Assembly: GCA_964603155.1 (NCBI GenBank)
Contig: CAZRTZ010000064.1
Span: 1 to 13,443 of the forward strand
DNA from: VAUL01 sp964603155
Lineage (GTDB): Bacteria > Desulfobacterota > Desulfuromonadia > Desulfuromonadales > BM103
Length of the DNA: 13,443 nt
Direction: 5' to 3'
Shown: one piece after another, positions 8,076 to 13,443 of the stretch
How the letters are laid out: every line of letters begins with the position of its first letter
Numbering within the stretch: the stretch's first letter is position 1
The notes under the pieces: generated by a model
The model's input: only the letters and a program-made list of their open reading frames with translations
The model's database searches: none
What the model was told of the DNA's origin: nothing
Translations under genes and position numbers: made by a program

Positions 8076-8101
8076 CGGAAAAAACACAGAATAACTGGAG
8101 A

Positions 8102-8131
8102 TTTCTAACGTCACGAAGCCGGGAGTGTCAA
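8102..8131 (-). promoter_or_regulatory. Candidate sigma70-type promoter of the dodecaheme cytochrome gene
   Basis: TTGACA (8131-8126), an 18-base spacer, then TAGAAA (8107-8102, 4 of 6 matches to TATAAT). It lies in the 159-base gap between the phosphatase stop and the cytochrome start, giving a leader of about 80 bases. Confidence 0.45.
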
Positions 8132-8175
8132 CAGAAAAAAGCCGGCCGGCAGCGAGTTTCCACCGCAGCAGCACC

Positions 8176-8820
8176 TCAGCCCTGCAGCAGCAGGCGTGCC
8201 ACCTCGGCAATCCCGGGGAGAATGCGGTCCGCCGCAGAGAAATCCTGGCCGCGCGTCTGCGCCGAGGGGATCACCCAGCAGGTCAGACCGGCGGCCTTGG
8301 CGGCCGCCAGACCGCGCACCGAATCCTCGATCACCAGGCATTGCCAAGGCTCGCGGCCGCTGCGCTGAACGGCCGTCAGATACGGCTCCGGATCGGGCTT
8401 GGCCTCCAGGTAATCTTCCCGGCAGAGGATAAAGTCGAACAGGTGCAGCAGATCGGTGTCGGCATGGATCAAATCGAAGTGATCACGGCGCGAACTGGTG
8501 ACGATCGCCATCTGCAGATAGGGCGCCAGCCGCTCGAGGGTCTCTCGTGCCTCCGGAAGAAGCAGTCGCCGTGACGCCAGCAGTTCGCTGTAACGCTGAT
8601 TGCGCCAGTGGCGCAGCTGATCCATCAGGGAGTCATCCCCGGTGGCCAGCTCAAAAACGCTGCGCCCGGTCGCCAGGGAAATCGCGGCGAACTGCGCGGA
8701 GGTCAGATCGTAGCCGATGCGGGCCAGGGCATCGCGCGAAGCCTGGTAATAGAGCCCCTCGGTATCCACGAGCACGCCGTCGTTGTCCCAGAAGATGTAT
8801 TCGCAGGTCTGTCGGGTCAT
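8176..8820 (-). CDS. HAD-superfamily phosphatase (beta-phosphoglucomutase / phosphoglycolate phosphatase-like)
   Basis: 214 residues, the usual length for this group. Motif I is WDNDGVLVDTE with nucleophile Asp12 and acid/base Asp14. Motif II is VTSS (Thr108/Ser109). The conserved lysine is Lys141 in KPDPEPYL. Motif III/IV is VIEDSVRG with Glu165 and Asp166 for Mg2+. All catalytic elements are present, and the stretch between motifs I and II fits a helical C1 cap. The protein has no signal peptide and is cytoplasmic. It probably dephosphorylates a small phosphorylated metabolite; the substrate cannot be read from sequence. The ATG at 8820 lacks a clear ribosome site. The gene begins only 17 bases after the T-tract of the preceding cytochrome's terminator, so expression by read-through or from a hidden promoter is possible. 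Nothing functional links it to the cytochromes on either side. Confidence 0.92.
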   Translation of the reverse strand: MTRQTCEYIFWDNDGVLVDTEGLYYQASRDALARIGYDLTSAQFAAISLATGRSVFELATGDDSLMDQLRHWRNQRYSELLASRRLLLPEARETLERLAPYLQMAIVTSSRRDHFDLIHADTDLLHLFDFILCREDYLEAKPDPEPYLTAVQRSGREPWQCLVIEDSVRGLAAAKAAGLTCWVIPSAQTRGQDFSAADRILPGIAEVARLLLQG

Positions 8821-8837
8821 GAATTCGAGACTACCGC

Positions 8838-8874
8838 AAAAAAGCAGCCGCCGGCAACTTGTGTTGCCGGCGGC
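8838..8874 (-). terminator. Intrinsic terminator of the triheme cytochrome gene
   Basis: A perfect 11-base-pair stem (8874-8864 with 8857-8847), 6-base loop, then TGC and six T residues (8843-8838) on the minus strand. It lies 31 bases after the cytochrome stop and immediately before the phosphatase gene. Confidence 0.92.
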
Positions 8875-8905
8875 GCTTCAGCATCTGCTCAAGACGAGGC
8901 TTGAA

Positions 8906-9181
8906 TTACTTCTTGTGGCAGTCGCCGCACTTGGTCGGGCCGTTCATTTCCTGATGGCAGGTCTTGCACAGTTCCTTGTGGGCCTTGTCCTTGGTCACTT
9001 CGATCTTGGCCGGCTTGTCCTTGCCATGGCACTTGGCGCAGTCTTTCAGTTTATCCTGGTGAGCCTTGTGGTTGAAGGTGACTTTCCCCTGGGAAGCTTC
9101 GTAGGTCACCACATCGGCGGCGATGGCCACACCCACGCCCACGAACACCAGTACCATCAGCATGACGATCAAACGTTTCAT
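8906..9181 (-). CDS. Triheme cytochrome c7, PpcA family (periplasmic)
   Basis: 91 residues with a signal peptide (MKRLIVMLMVLVFVGVGVAIA, cleaved before ADVVTY), leaving a mature protein of about 70 residues, as in the PpcA family. Three CXXCH motifs (CAKCH, CKTCH, CGDCH), the FNHKAH segment carrying distal histidines and the GPTKCGDCHKK tail match PpcA closely. PpcA-type proteins shuttle electrons across the periplasm between inner-membrane quinol oxidases and outer-membrane conduits in metal-reducing bacteria. The start was set at ATG 9181, because it has an AAAGGAG site 7 bases upstream and begins directly with the signal peptide. A longer frame to 9286 would add 35 implausible residues. 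The gene is divergent from a membrane-bound XRE regulator. Which ppc paralogue it is cannot be decided here. Confidence 0.95.
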   Translation of the reverse strand: MKRLIVMLMVLVFVGVGVAIAADVVTYEASQGKVTFNHKAHQDKLKDCAKCHGKDKPAKIEVTKDKAHKELCKTCHQEMNGPTKCGDCHKK

Positions 9182-9188
9182 CTCTCTA

Positions 9189-9195
9189 CTCCTTT
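9189..9195 (-). promoter_or_regulatory. Ribosome binding site that fixes the triheme cytochrome start
   Basis: AAAGGAG on the minus strand, 7 bases before ATG 9181. It supports this start over the upstream ATG at 9286 of the same frame. Confidence 0.8.
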
Positions 9196-9245
9196 CTTTT
9201 CCCTGTTCTGGTTTGGTCGGCTCCGTGGAGCCTGCGAAATGCTTG

Positions 9246-9274
9246 ATTATGTTATAGCCGGCTTTTTTTTGAAA
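9246..9274 (-). promoter_or_regulatory. Candidate promoter of the triheme cytochrome gene
   Basis: CATAAT (9251-9246), overlapping an alternative TATAAC (9256-9251), lies downstream of an A-tract. The best -35 for CATAAT at 17 bases is the poor TTTCAA (9274-9269). A good -10 with a weak -35 suggests a need for an activator. The predicted leader is about 60 bases. Confidence 0.35.
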
Positions 9275-9281
9275 TACAGTG

Positions 9282-9379
9282 GACATCGTGTCGAATGTCG
9301 CTAGATGTCTATGTGATTTGTAATGATTTCAATTAATTGCCTTTGTCATGTCGGGTTAGCAATCCGTAGTTTTTTGTCG
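9282..9379. promoter_or_regulatory. Cluster of TGTCG elements, candidate operator in the divergent intergenic region
   Basis: Plus-strand TGTCG occurs at 9289, 9296, 9349 and 9375, with near matches TGTCT at 9306 and TGTCA at 9344. GACATC (9282-9287) and GATGTC (9304-9309) form a 6-base inverted repeat around the first two copies. The copy at 9375 abuts the -35 of the regulator gene, and the left group lies some 50-70 bases upstream of the cytochrome's predicted start. Binding by the adjacent XRE regulator is an inference. Confidence 0.4.
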
Positions 9380-9380
9380 A

Positions 9381-9409
9381 TTTACATCCTTTTCCGAGGC
9401 TGTTAGACT
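9381..9409 (+). promoter_or_regulatory. Candidate promoter of the XRE regulator, predicting a leaderless mRNA
   Basis: TTTACA (9381-9386, 5 of 6), a 17-base spacer, then TAGACT (9404-9409, 4 of 6). Transcription would start about 7 bases later, at or next to the ATG at 9417. The absence of a ribosome site before that ATG agrees with leaderless translation. Confidence 0.45.
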
Positions 9410-9416
9410 GCAGGTC

Positions 9417-10355
9417 ATGGGACGGAGACCGATTGATATCACCCCGACCGTGGCTATAGACGGTGCGGCGCTCAAGCGGGTTCGCGAGGAGCAGAAGCTG
9501 ACCCAGCTGTATGTCAGCAAGGTGGTCGGGGTCACCACCGACACCATCTCGCGCTGGGAGAACAACCGTTACCCGGCAATGCGCCGCGACAATGCTCTCA
9601 AGCTAGCCGAAGCCCTCGAAGTCAATCTCGAGGAGTTAATTTATAAGCCGGCCCCTCCACCGGAAACTCAACCGGCAACCTCCGCACGCCTCCCGTGGCT
9701 GGTGACCGGTGCGCTGACCGTGCTGCTGCTGATCGCCATCGCCCTGCTGGCATACCGCAACACCACCCCCTCCCCGGCCCCGGCGACAGTGACAGCCGAA
9801 CGCCTTCTGCCGAACTCCGCCGCGCCGGGGACACTGATTCCGATACAGGTCCATCTGACCCACCGCGCCGAAAATACCGGCTTCATCCTGCGCGAATACC
9901 TGCCCAAGGGCTGGAAGCTGATCCAGTCGAGCCCGCCGGCCTCGAGCATCGACAACGACAGCGGCATCGCCCGCTGGATCGTCAAGGCAGGGGACAACCG
10001 GGAGCGGATCGTCTATCTCGCCCAGGTCAACCACCAGGCCAAGTCAGGTAATGACGGTGTGTTCCAGGGAGAGGTGGTGGCCGGATCCGGCGAGGGGCAG
10101 GCGGTGCCGACCCAAGGGGCGGGACGAATTGCCGTCAGGCCCTTCCACTGGGCCGATCAGAACGGCGACAAGGTCATTGATGACACCGAGATGCTGCAGG
10201 CGTCCTACACGGTTGACGAGATGAGCGGGGTCCACATCGACTGGCTGGAACTGGAACGTCTGTGGAGTGCCGGTGGCTACCGGTGGCACGACACCCTGCA
10301 AAAATTCGTGCCGGCAAAACCCCTCGAGTCCAGCACCCCCCCAAAGAAGCAGTGA
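9417..10355 (+). CDS. Membrane-anchored XRE-family regulator with periplasmic EF-hand calcium loop
   Basis: 312 residues. Residues about 17-73 form an XRE/Cro-type helix-turn-helix (LKRVREEQKLTQLYVSKVVG, then TISRWENNRYP). A proline-rich linker leads to one membrane helix (about 94-113, WLVTGALTVLLLIAIALLAY). Residues 114-312 would then be periplasmic. They contain a beta-rich domain (LIPIQVHLTHRAENTGFILR) and a canonical EF-hand loop at 247-258 (DQNGDKVIDDTE: Asp1, Asn3, Asp5, Asp9, Glu12), followed by the motif SAGGYRWHDTLQKFVP. The layout is that of a one-component transmembrane transcription factor, sensing outside and binding DNA inside, as in ToxR/CadC but with a different DNA-binding fold. 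The single HTH-TM-periplasmic layout also recalls RodZ, but the C-terminal domain does not match it. It is divergent from the triheme cytochrome, its likely target along with itself. The signal sensed is unknown; calcium or a surface protein state is a guess. Confidence 0.88.
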   Translation: MGRRPIDITPTVAIDGAALKRVREEQKLTQLYVSKVVGVTTDTISRWENNRYPAMRRDNALKLAEALEVNLEELIYKPAPPPETQPATSARLPWLVTGALTVLLLIAIALLAYRNTTPSPAPATVTAERLLPNSAAPGTLIPIQVHLTHRAENTGFILREYLPKGWKLIQSSPPASSIDNDSGIARWIVKAGDNRERIVYLAQVNHQAKSGNDGVFQGEVVAGSGEGQAVPTQGAGRIAVRPFHWADQNGDKVIDDTEMLQASYTVDEMSGVHIDWLELERLWSAGGYRWHDTLQKFVPAKPLESSTPPKKQ

Positions 10356-10452
10356 CCGTCAGGATCGCCCTTTCCCGCAAAAGACCGCCAGCAACCAATC
10401 CGCTCCCGATCAACCTCGCTCAAGAGGCAAGCAGCGGCCCGCGCCTGCCCTT

Positions 10453-10464
10453 CCGGCGAACCGG
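10453..10464 (-). other. Small hairpin after ptsP in the convergent gap
   Basis: On the minus strand CCGG, loop TTCG, CCGG begins 5 bases after the ptsP stop. There is no following T-tract, so it is at most a weak 3'-end or stability hairpin. I see nothing else in the 114-base gap between the convergent genes. Confidence 0.3.
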
Positions 10465-10469
10465 CTTTA

Positions 10470-12812
10470 TCAGTGCCCCAACTCGACTTCCGCCAGCAAG
10501 CCGGCTAGGTGGGCGCGGATCTCGTTGCTGGTGCCGAGGGTGGCAACCTCCCGCCAGGCTTTTTCGGCCAAAGCCTGCGACAACCCGGAGAGGAACGATT
10601 TGGTGCGGGGGATGTAAGGCGCCGGCATGGAGAATTCGCGCAGTCCCATGCCGAGCAGCACCATGAGGTTGAGGGGGTCGGTGGCCATCTCGCCGCAGAG
10701 GCACAGGCTCTTGCCCAATCGTCCGGCCACGCCGGCCACTTCGGCAATCGCGTTCAGGACGGCGGGGTGCAGCGGATCGTAATACTTGCTGACCAGCGGG
10801 TTGTTGCGATCGGCGGCCAGCAGGTATTGAATCAGGTCGTTGGTCCCCAGGGCGAAAAAATCGACCTCGTCGGCCAGGCGCTCCACCAGACGCACCGCCG
10901 CCGGCACCTCGATCATCACGCCGATCGGCAAGTTCGCCTGATGCGGGATTTTCATGCGCTTCAGGGCCTGGCGGGCCTCGGCGATCACCTCATGGCAGGC
11001 GCGCACCTCGTCGAGGCTGGAGATCATCGGGAAGAGCAGCCGTACCGGCCCATGCTGGCTGGCCATGAGGATCGCTTCGATCTGGGTGCGGAAAATATCG
11101 CGGTTGTCGAGGGAAACCCGCACCGAGCGCCAGCCCATGAACGGATTATCCTCCAGCGGGGGGGCGAAATAGGGGAGCGCCTTGTCGCCGCCGATATCAA
11201 GGGTGCGAATCGTCACCGGTTGCCCGTCGAATCCGGCCACCACCCGGCGGTACAGCTCGAACTGGTCATTGCGATCGGGGAAGTCGCTGCGCGCCATGTA
11301 GGGGAATTCGGTCCGGTACAGGCCAACCCCTTCGGCTCCGAAGCGGCGGGCCACCTCGATGTCGCTGATCAGGCCGATATTGGCGCGCAAGGTCACGCGC
11401 AGGCCATCGCAGGTCATCGCCGGGCGATCGCGATACTCGTCGAGCCTGCTCTGCTCGCGGCTCTGGTCGGCGATCAGCCGCCGGTACTCCTTGTGAATCG
11501 ATGGCGGCGGATTGACGTAGAGCCGGCCGGAATTGGCATCGAGGATCAGTTCGTCGTCGGAGGCGACGCTCTTGGCGACGCCGCGCACCGCGACCAGGGC
11601 CGGGATCCCCATCGACTTGGCCATAATCACCGCGTGGGCGTTCTGCTCTCCGACTTCGGTGACGATACCGAGAATCATCTCCGGGTCGAGGCTGGCCATA
11701 TCCGACGGCAACAGCTGGCGGGCGACCAGAATCCCCGGATGGCGGATCTGCAGCAGTTGGTCGGCGCCATCGCCCATGAGGTTGGCGAGGATGCGCCGGC
11801 CGATATCCTCCATATCCGCGGCGCGTTCGCGCAGGTAAGGGTCGTCCATGCGATCGAATGCCTCGACGTAGCCGGAGACAACCTTGCCGAGCGCCGAAGG
11901 GGCGCCGTGTCCACGCTGGATTTCACTGCGGATCTTCTCGAGGAAGCTGCGATCCTCAAGGATCATCAGGTGGGTGTGGAAGATCGCGGCATCGCTCTCG
12001 GAGAGCCGCTCGGCCACGCGCTTTTCCAGAAACAGCGTCTGGATGCAGGTCTTCTCGACCGCGTCATCCAGGCGCCTGAGCTCCTGGTCGATGTCGATAT
12101 CGTTGTCGTGGAGGATATCGGCGAAGCCGAGACGTTCCTGGAGAATTACGGCACGGCCGGCAGTCACGCCGGGATAGGCGATCGTTCCGGCCAGGCTGGA
12201 ACCGGCAGAGCTACTGGCCGGCGTTTCACGCACGACCAGTGACTGGCGGGCAACCGCCAGTTGCTCGGAAACCTGGCGCGCCTCCTCCTCCTTGAGGCGG
12301 ATCGAATCAAGCAGACGGGCGTTGACCACGATGGAGGAGATCTGGAAGGCGATGGTCGAGAGGGCGCTGATCTCGTCCTTGGCAAACTCGCGCATGGCTC
12401 TGGTCTGCAGAACGATGACGCCCAGGGGGGAGTTGCGGTCGAACAACGGGATACCGAGAAACGAGTGGAACTTCTCCTCGCCGGTTTCCTTGAAGTAGCG
12501 GTAGCGCGGGTGCTTTTCCGGCTCCATGATGGCCACCGCGTGCCGCTCCTGGGCGGCCATGCCGGTCAGACCCTCGCCGATCTGCATGGTGACCTTGCCG
12601 ACCGCCCGGCGTGACAGACCTTTGGTGGCACGCAGCCGCAAGGTCTGTTCGTCGCCGTCGAGCAGATAGATCGAGCAGACATCCGCGCGCATGCGCCTGG
12701 CCACCAGCGTGACGATGTTGTGCAACGTTTCGTTGAGATCGTGCGACTGGAGAATCAGCGCACTGATGTCTTCGAGGGTGGTGATGCCGATCGGGGCACT
12801 GGACTGTAGCAT
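10470..12812 (-). CDS. ptsP: Phosphoenolpyruvate-protein phosphotransferase PtsP (Enzyme I-Ntr) with GAF domain
   Basis: 780 residues from ATG 12812. An N-terminal GAF domain (about 10-160) is followed by the Enzyme I parts. These are the PEP-utiliser N-domain, the phosphohistidine domain with His393 (GEQNAHAVIMAK), and the PEP-binding barrel. The barrel shows GVGLYRTEF at 495-503, TLDIGGDKALPYF, GWRSVRVSLD, GTNDLIQYLLAADR and catalytic Cys706 in CLCGEMATD. The enzyme takes phosphate from PEP and passes it to NPr in the nitrogen-related phosphotransferase relay. In other bacteria the GAF domain senses nitrogen status. The frame extends to a TTG at 12839, but that start has no ribosome site; the ATG begins at a normal PtsP N-terminus. 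The active-site signature departs from the usual pattern in two places: Glu389 after the first Gly where Gly/Ala is usual, and Lys399 where Arg is usual. No NPr or EIIA-Ntr gene is in the window. Confidence 0.95.
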   Translation of the reverse strand: MLQSSAPIGITTLEDISALILQSHDLNETLHNIVTLVARRMRADVCSIYLLDGDEQTLRLRATKGLSRRAVGKVTMQIGEGLTGMAAQERHAVAIMEPEKHPRYRYFKETGEEKFHSFLGIPLFDRNSPLGVIVLQTRAMREFAKDEISALSTIAFQISSIVVNARLLDSIRLKEEEARQVSEQLAVARQSLVVRETPASSSAGSSLAGTIAYPGVTAGRAVILQERLGFADILHDNDIDIDQELRRLDDAVEKTCIQTLFLEKRVAERLSESDAAIFHTHLMILEDRSFLEKIRSEIQRGHGAPSALGKVVSGYVEAFDRMDDPYLRERAADMEDIGRRILANLMGDGADQLLQIRHPGILVARQLLPSDMASLDPEMILGIVTEVGEQNAHAVIMAKSMGIPALVAVRGVAKSVASDDELILDANSGRLYVNPPPSIHKEYRRLIADQSREQSRLDEYRDRPAMTCDGLRVTLRANIGLISDIEVARRFGAEGVGLYRTEFPYMARSDFPDRNDQFELYRRVVAGFDGQPVTIRTLDIGGDKALPYFAPPLEDNPFMGWRSVRVSLDNRDIFRTQIEAILMASQHGPVRLLFPMISSLDEVRACHEVIAEARQALKRMKIPHQANLPIGVMIEVPAAVRLVERLADEVDFFALGTNDLIQYLLAADRNNPLVSKYYDPLHPAVLNAIAEVAGVAGRLGKSLCLCGEMATDPLNLMVLLGMGLREFSMPAPYIPRTKSFLSGLSQALAEKAWREVATLGTSNEIRAHLAGLLAEVELGH

Positions 12813-12848
12813 AGATTGTCCCGGAGGAAGAGGTGCCAAACAGGCAGA

Positions 12849-12854
12849 ATGATA
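12849..12854 (-). promoter_or_regulatory. Candidate -10 element of ptsP
   Basis: TATCAT on the minus strand, 5 of 6 matches to TATAAT, 36 bases before the ptsP ATG in the 77-base gap after the amidohydrolase. No good -35 is visible at the right distance, so co-transcription with the upstream gene is equally possible. Confidence 0.3.
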
Positions 12855-12889
12855 CCCGAAAACAGCCGGTTTGGCGAGGCGGGATTTGG

Positions 12890-13443
12890 TTAATTCGCCG
12901 AGGGGCTGGCCGGTTGAGTGGTGAATCCGGGGATTTCTTCGCCGGCGAGGTAAAGGGCCCGGACATCGATCTCCCCTCCCCCGCTGACCAGCGCCTCCTC
13001 GACGGTGGCCAGCGTAGCGCCGGCGGGGAGCGACACGACCTGGAAACCGGCTTCGAAGCCGGCGTCGAGCTGCCCCAGGCGGCCGCGCCAGCCGAGAACC
13101 CCGGCGCCATCCCGGGTAGCGACGGCCAGCCAGTCGGCGGGGGCAAGCTCACCGGCGAACCAGCTCCGCGCAAAAGCCAGCTCCTCCCAGACCGACAGCG
13201 AGGGGCTGCTGGCCAGGCTGTCAGTCCCGAGGGCCAGCGGGACACCGGCGCGAAGGTACTCGGCCAGCGGCGCCTTTGCCGTACCGAAGCGGCTGTTGGA
13301 GCGCGGGCAAAGGACCACGGCAAGCCCGGAAGCCGCCACCGCCTCGACATCAGCCGGGCTGGCCTGTACGCCGTGAATCAGCAGGCTGCCGGCGGGAAGG
13401 CCCGAAGGAACGCAGGGGGCGGGGGACGATACGGGGACGGGCC
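12890..13443 (-). CDS. Amidohydrolase (ATZ/TRZ / deaminase family), C-terminal part, N-terminus off the right edge
   Basis: The frame is open from the window edge to a TAA at 12890, giving about 183 C-terminal residues. It contains LLIHGVQAS (a metal-ligand or substrate His in this fold), then VVLCPRSNSRFG and VPLALGTDSLASSPS, where the Asp of GTDS is the metal-binding catalytic residue. After that come a short C-terminal beta region and a tail ending ASPSAN. This is the signature of cytosolic amidohydrolases that deaminate or dechlorinate ring substrates: MtaD/SahH-type nucleoside deaminases, guanine deaminase-like enzymes, TrzN, and aminodeoxyfutalosine deaminase of the futalosine menaquinone route. 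The last is attractive in a menaquinone-respiring organism, but the specificity residues are outside the window. It lies 77 bases before ptsP in the same direction. A GTG at 13339 is internal and not the real start, because the conserved HG motif lies before it. Confidence 0.88.
   Translation of the reverse strand, partial: PVPVSSPAPCVPSGLPAGSLLIHGVQASPADVEAVAASGLAVVLCPRSNSRFGTAKAPLAEYLRAGVPLALGTDSLASSPSLSVWEELAFARSWFAGELAPADWLAVATRDGAGVLGWRGRLGQLDAGFEAGFQVVSLPAGATLATVEEALVSGGGEIDVRALYLAGEEIPGFTTQPASPSAN

Noticed and set aside
7132..8094. Plus-strand open frame of 320 residues across the dodecaheme cytochrome
   Set aside because: It is antisense to twelve CXXCH motifs and spans the minus-strand terminator; the cytochrome frame is clearly the coding one.
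8017..8131. Possible GEMM riboswitch before the dodecaheme cytochrome
   Set aside because: Looked for because such RNAs often precede Geobacter cytochromes, but the GCAAAGC-type core, the GNRA stem and the 3' core are absent.
8135..8150. GCCGGCCGGC palindrome plus T-tract after the phosphatase gene as an intrinsic terminator
   Set aside because: A 10-base palindrome can form only about three pairs around a 4-base loop, too weak to call.
8906..9286. Longer 126-residue version of the triheme cytochrome
   Set aside because: The extra 35 residues precede the signal peptide and overlap the promoter region; ATG 9181 has a strong ribosome site.
10509..12242. Open frame of 577 residues on the plus strand opposite ptsP
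   Set aside because: It lies wholly antisense to a well-conserved ptsP, and its translation is low-complexity with no recognisable domain. GC-rich codon use on the minus strand produces such shadows.
12813..12839. TTG start extending PtsP by 9 residues
   Set aside because: No ribosome site before it and no family support for the extension.
1..13443. tRNA, rRNA, CRISPR arrays, insertion sequences
   Set aside because: No cloverleaf, rRNA core, regularly spaced repeats, transposase or terminal inverted repeats seen on either strand.

Overview
The window looks like a GC-rich chromosomal segment from a Geobacter-like bacterium (Desulfuromonadia: Geobacter, Desulfuromonas or a relative). Three things point there: a PpcA-type triheme cytochrome c7, a dodecaheme periplasmic or extracellular cytochrome, and a GEMM-I riboswitch whose core resembles the class known from Geobacter. 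This is inference from gene content; no database search was possible.

Layout, left to right. Positions 1-6918 (minus strand) hold a two-gene operon. It starts with a 2055-residue secreted protein containing a coiled coil, a transglutaminase-like fold, Ig-like segments and a C-terminal alpha/beta hydrolase. The second gene encodes a smaller exported protein that runs off the left edge. Upstream of the giant gene (6964-7080, minus) is a cyclic-dinucleotide riboswitch of the GEMM-I type. A strong intrinsic terminator uses the last ten bases of its aptamer, so the arrangement predicts a ligand-ON switch. Positions 7159-8131 carry a 12-heme cytochrome gene with its own promoter and terminator. Positions 8176-8820 carry a HAD-family phosphatase, and 8838-9181 the PpcA-like triheme cytochrome with its terminator; all of these are on the minus strand.

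Divergent from the triheme gene, on the plus strand (9417-10355), is a membrane-spanning XRE-type regulator with a periplasmic EF-hand calcium loop. Its promoter predicts a leaderless mRNA, and the shared intergenic region contains a cluster of TGTCG elements that could be its operator. Convergent with it is ptsP (10470-12812, minus), the GAF-containing Enzyme I of the nitrogen PTS. The C-terminal part of an amidohydrolase (12890-13443, minus) runs off the right edge.

How the parts may connect: two cytochromes suited to periplasmic or outer-surface electron transfer lie beside a surface or secreted giant protein whose transcription appears gated by a cyclic dinucleotide, and beside a transmembrane regulator placed to control the triheme cytochrome. 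The points most worth a second look are the riboswitch-giant-protein unit, the loss of the catalytic cysteine in the transglutaminase fold, the triplicated tetraheme module of the 12-heme cytochrome, and the one-component XRE/EF-hand regulator.
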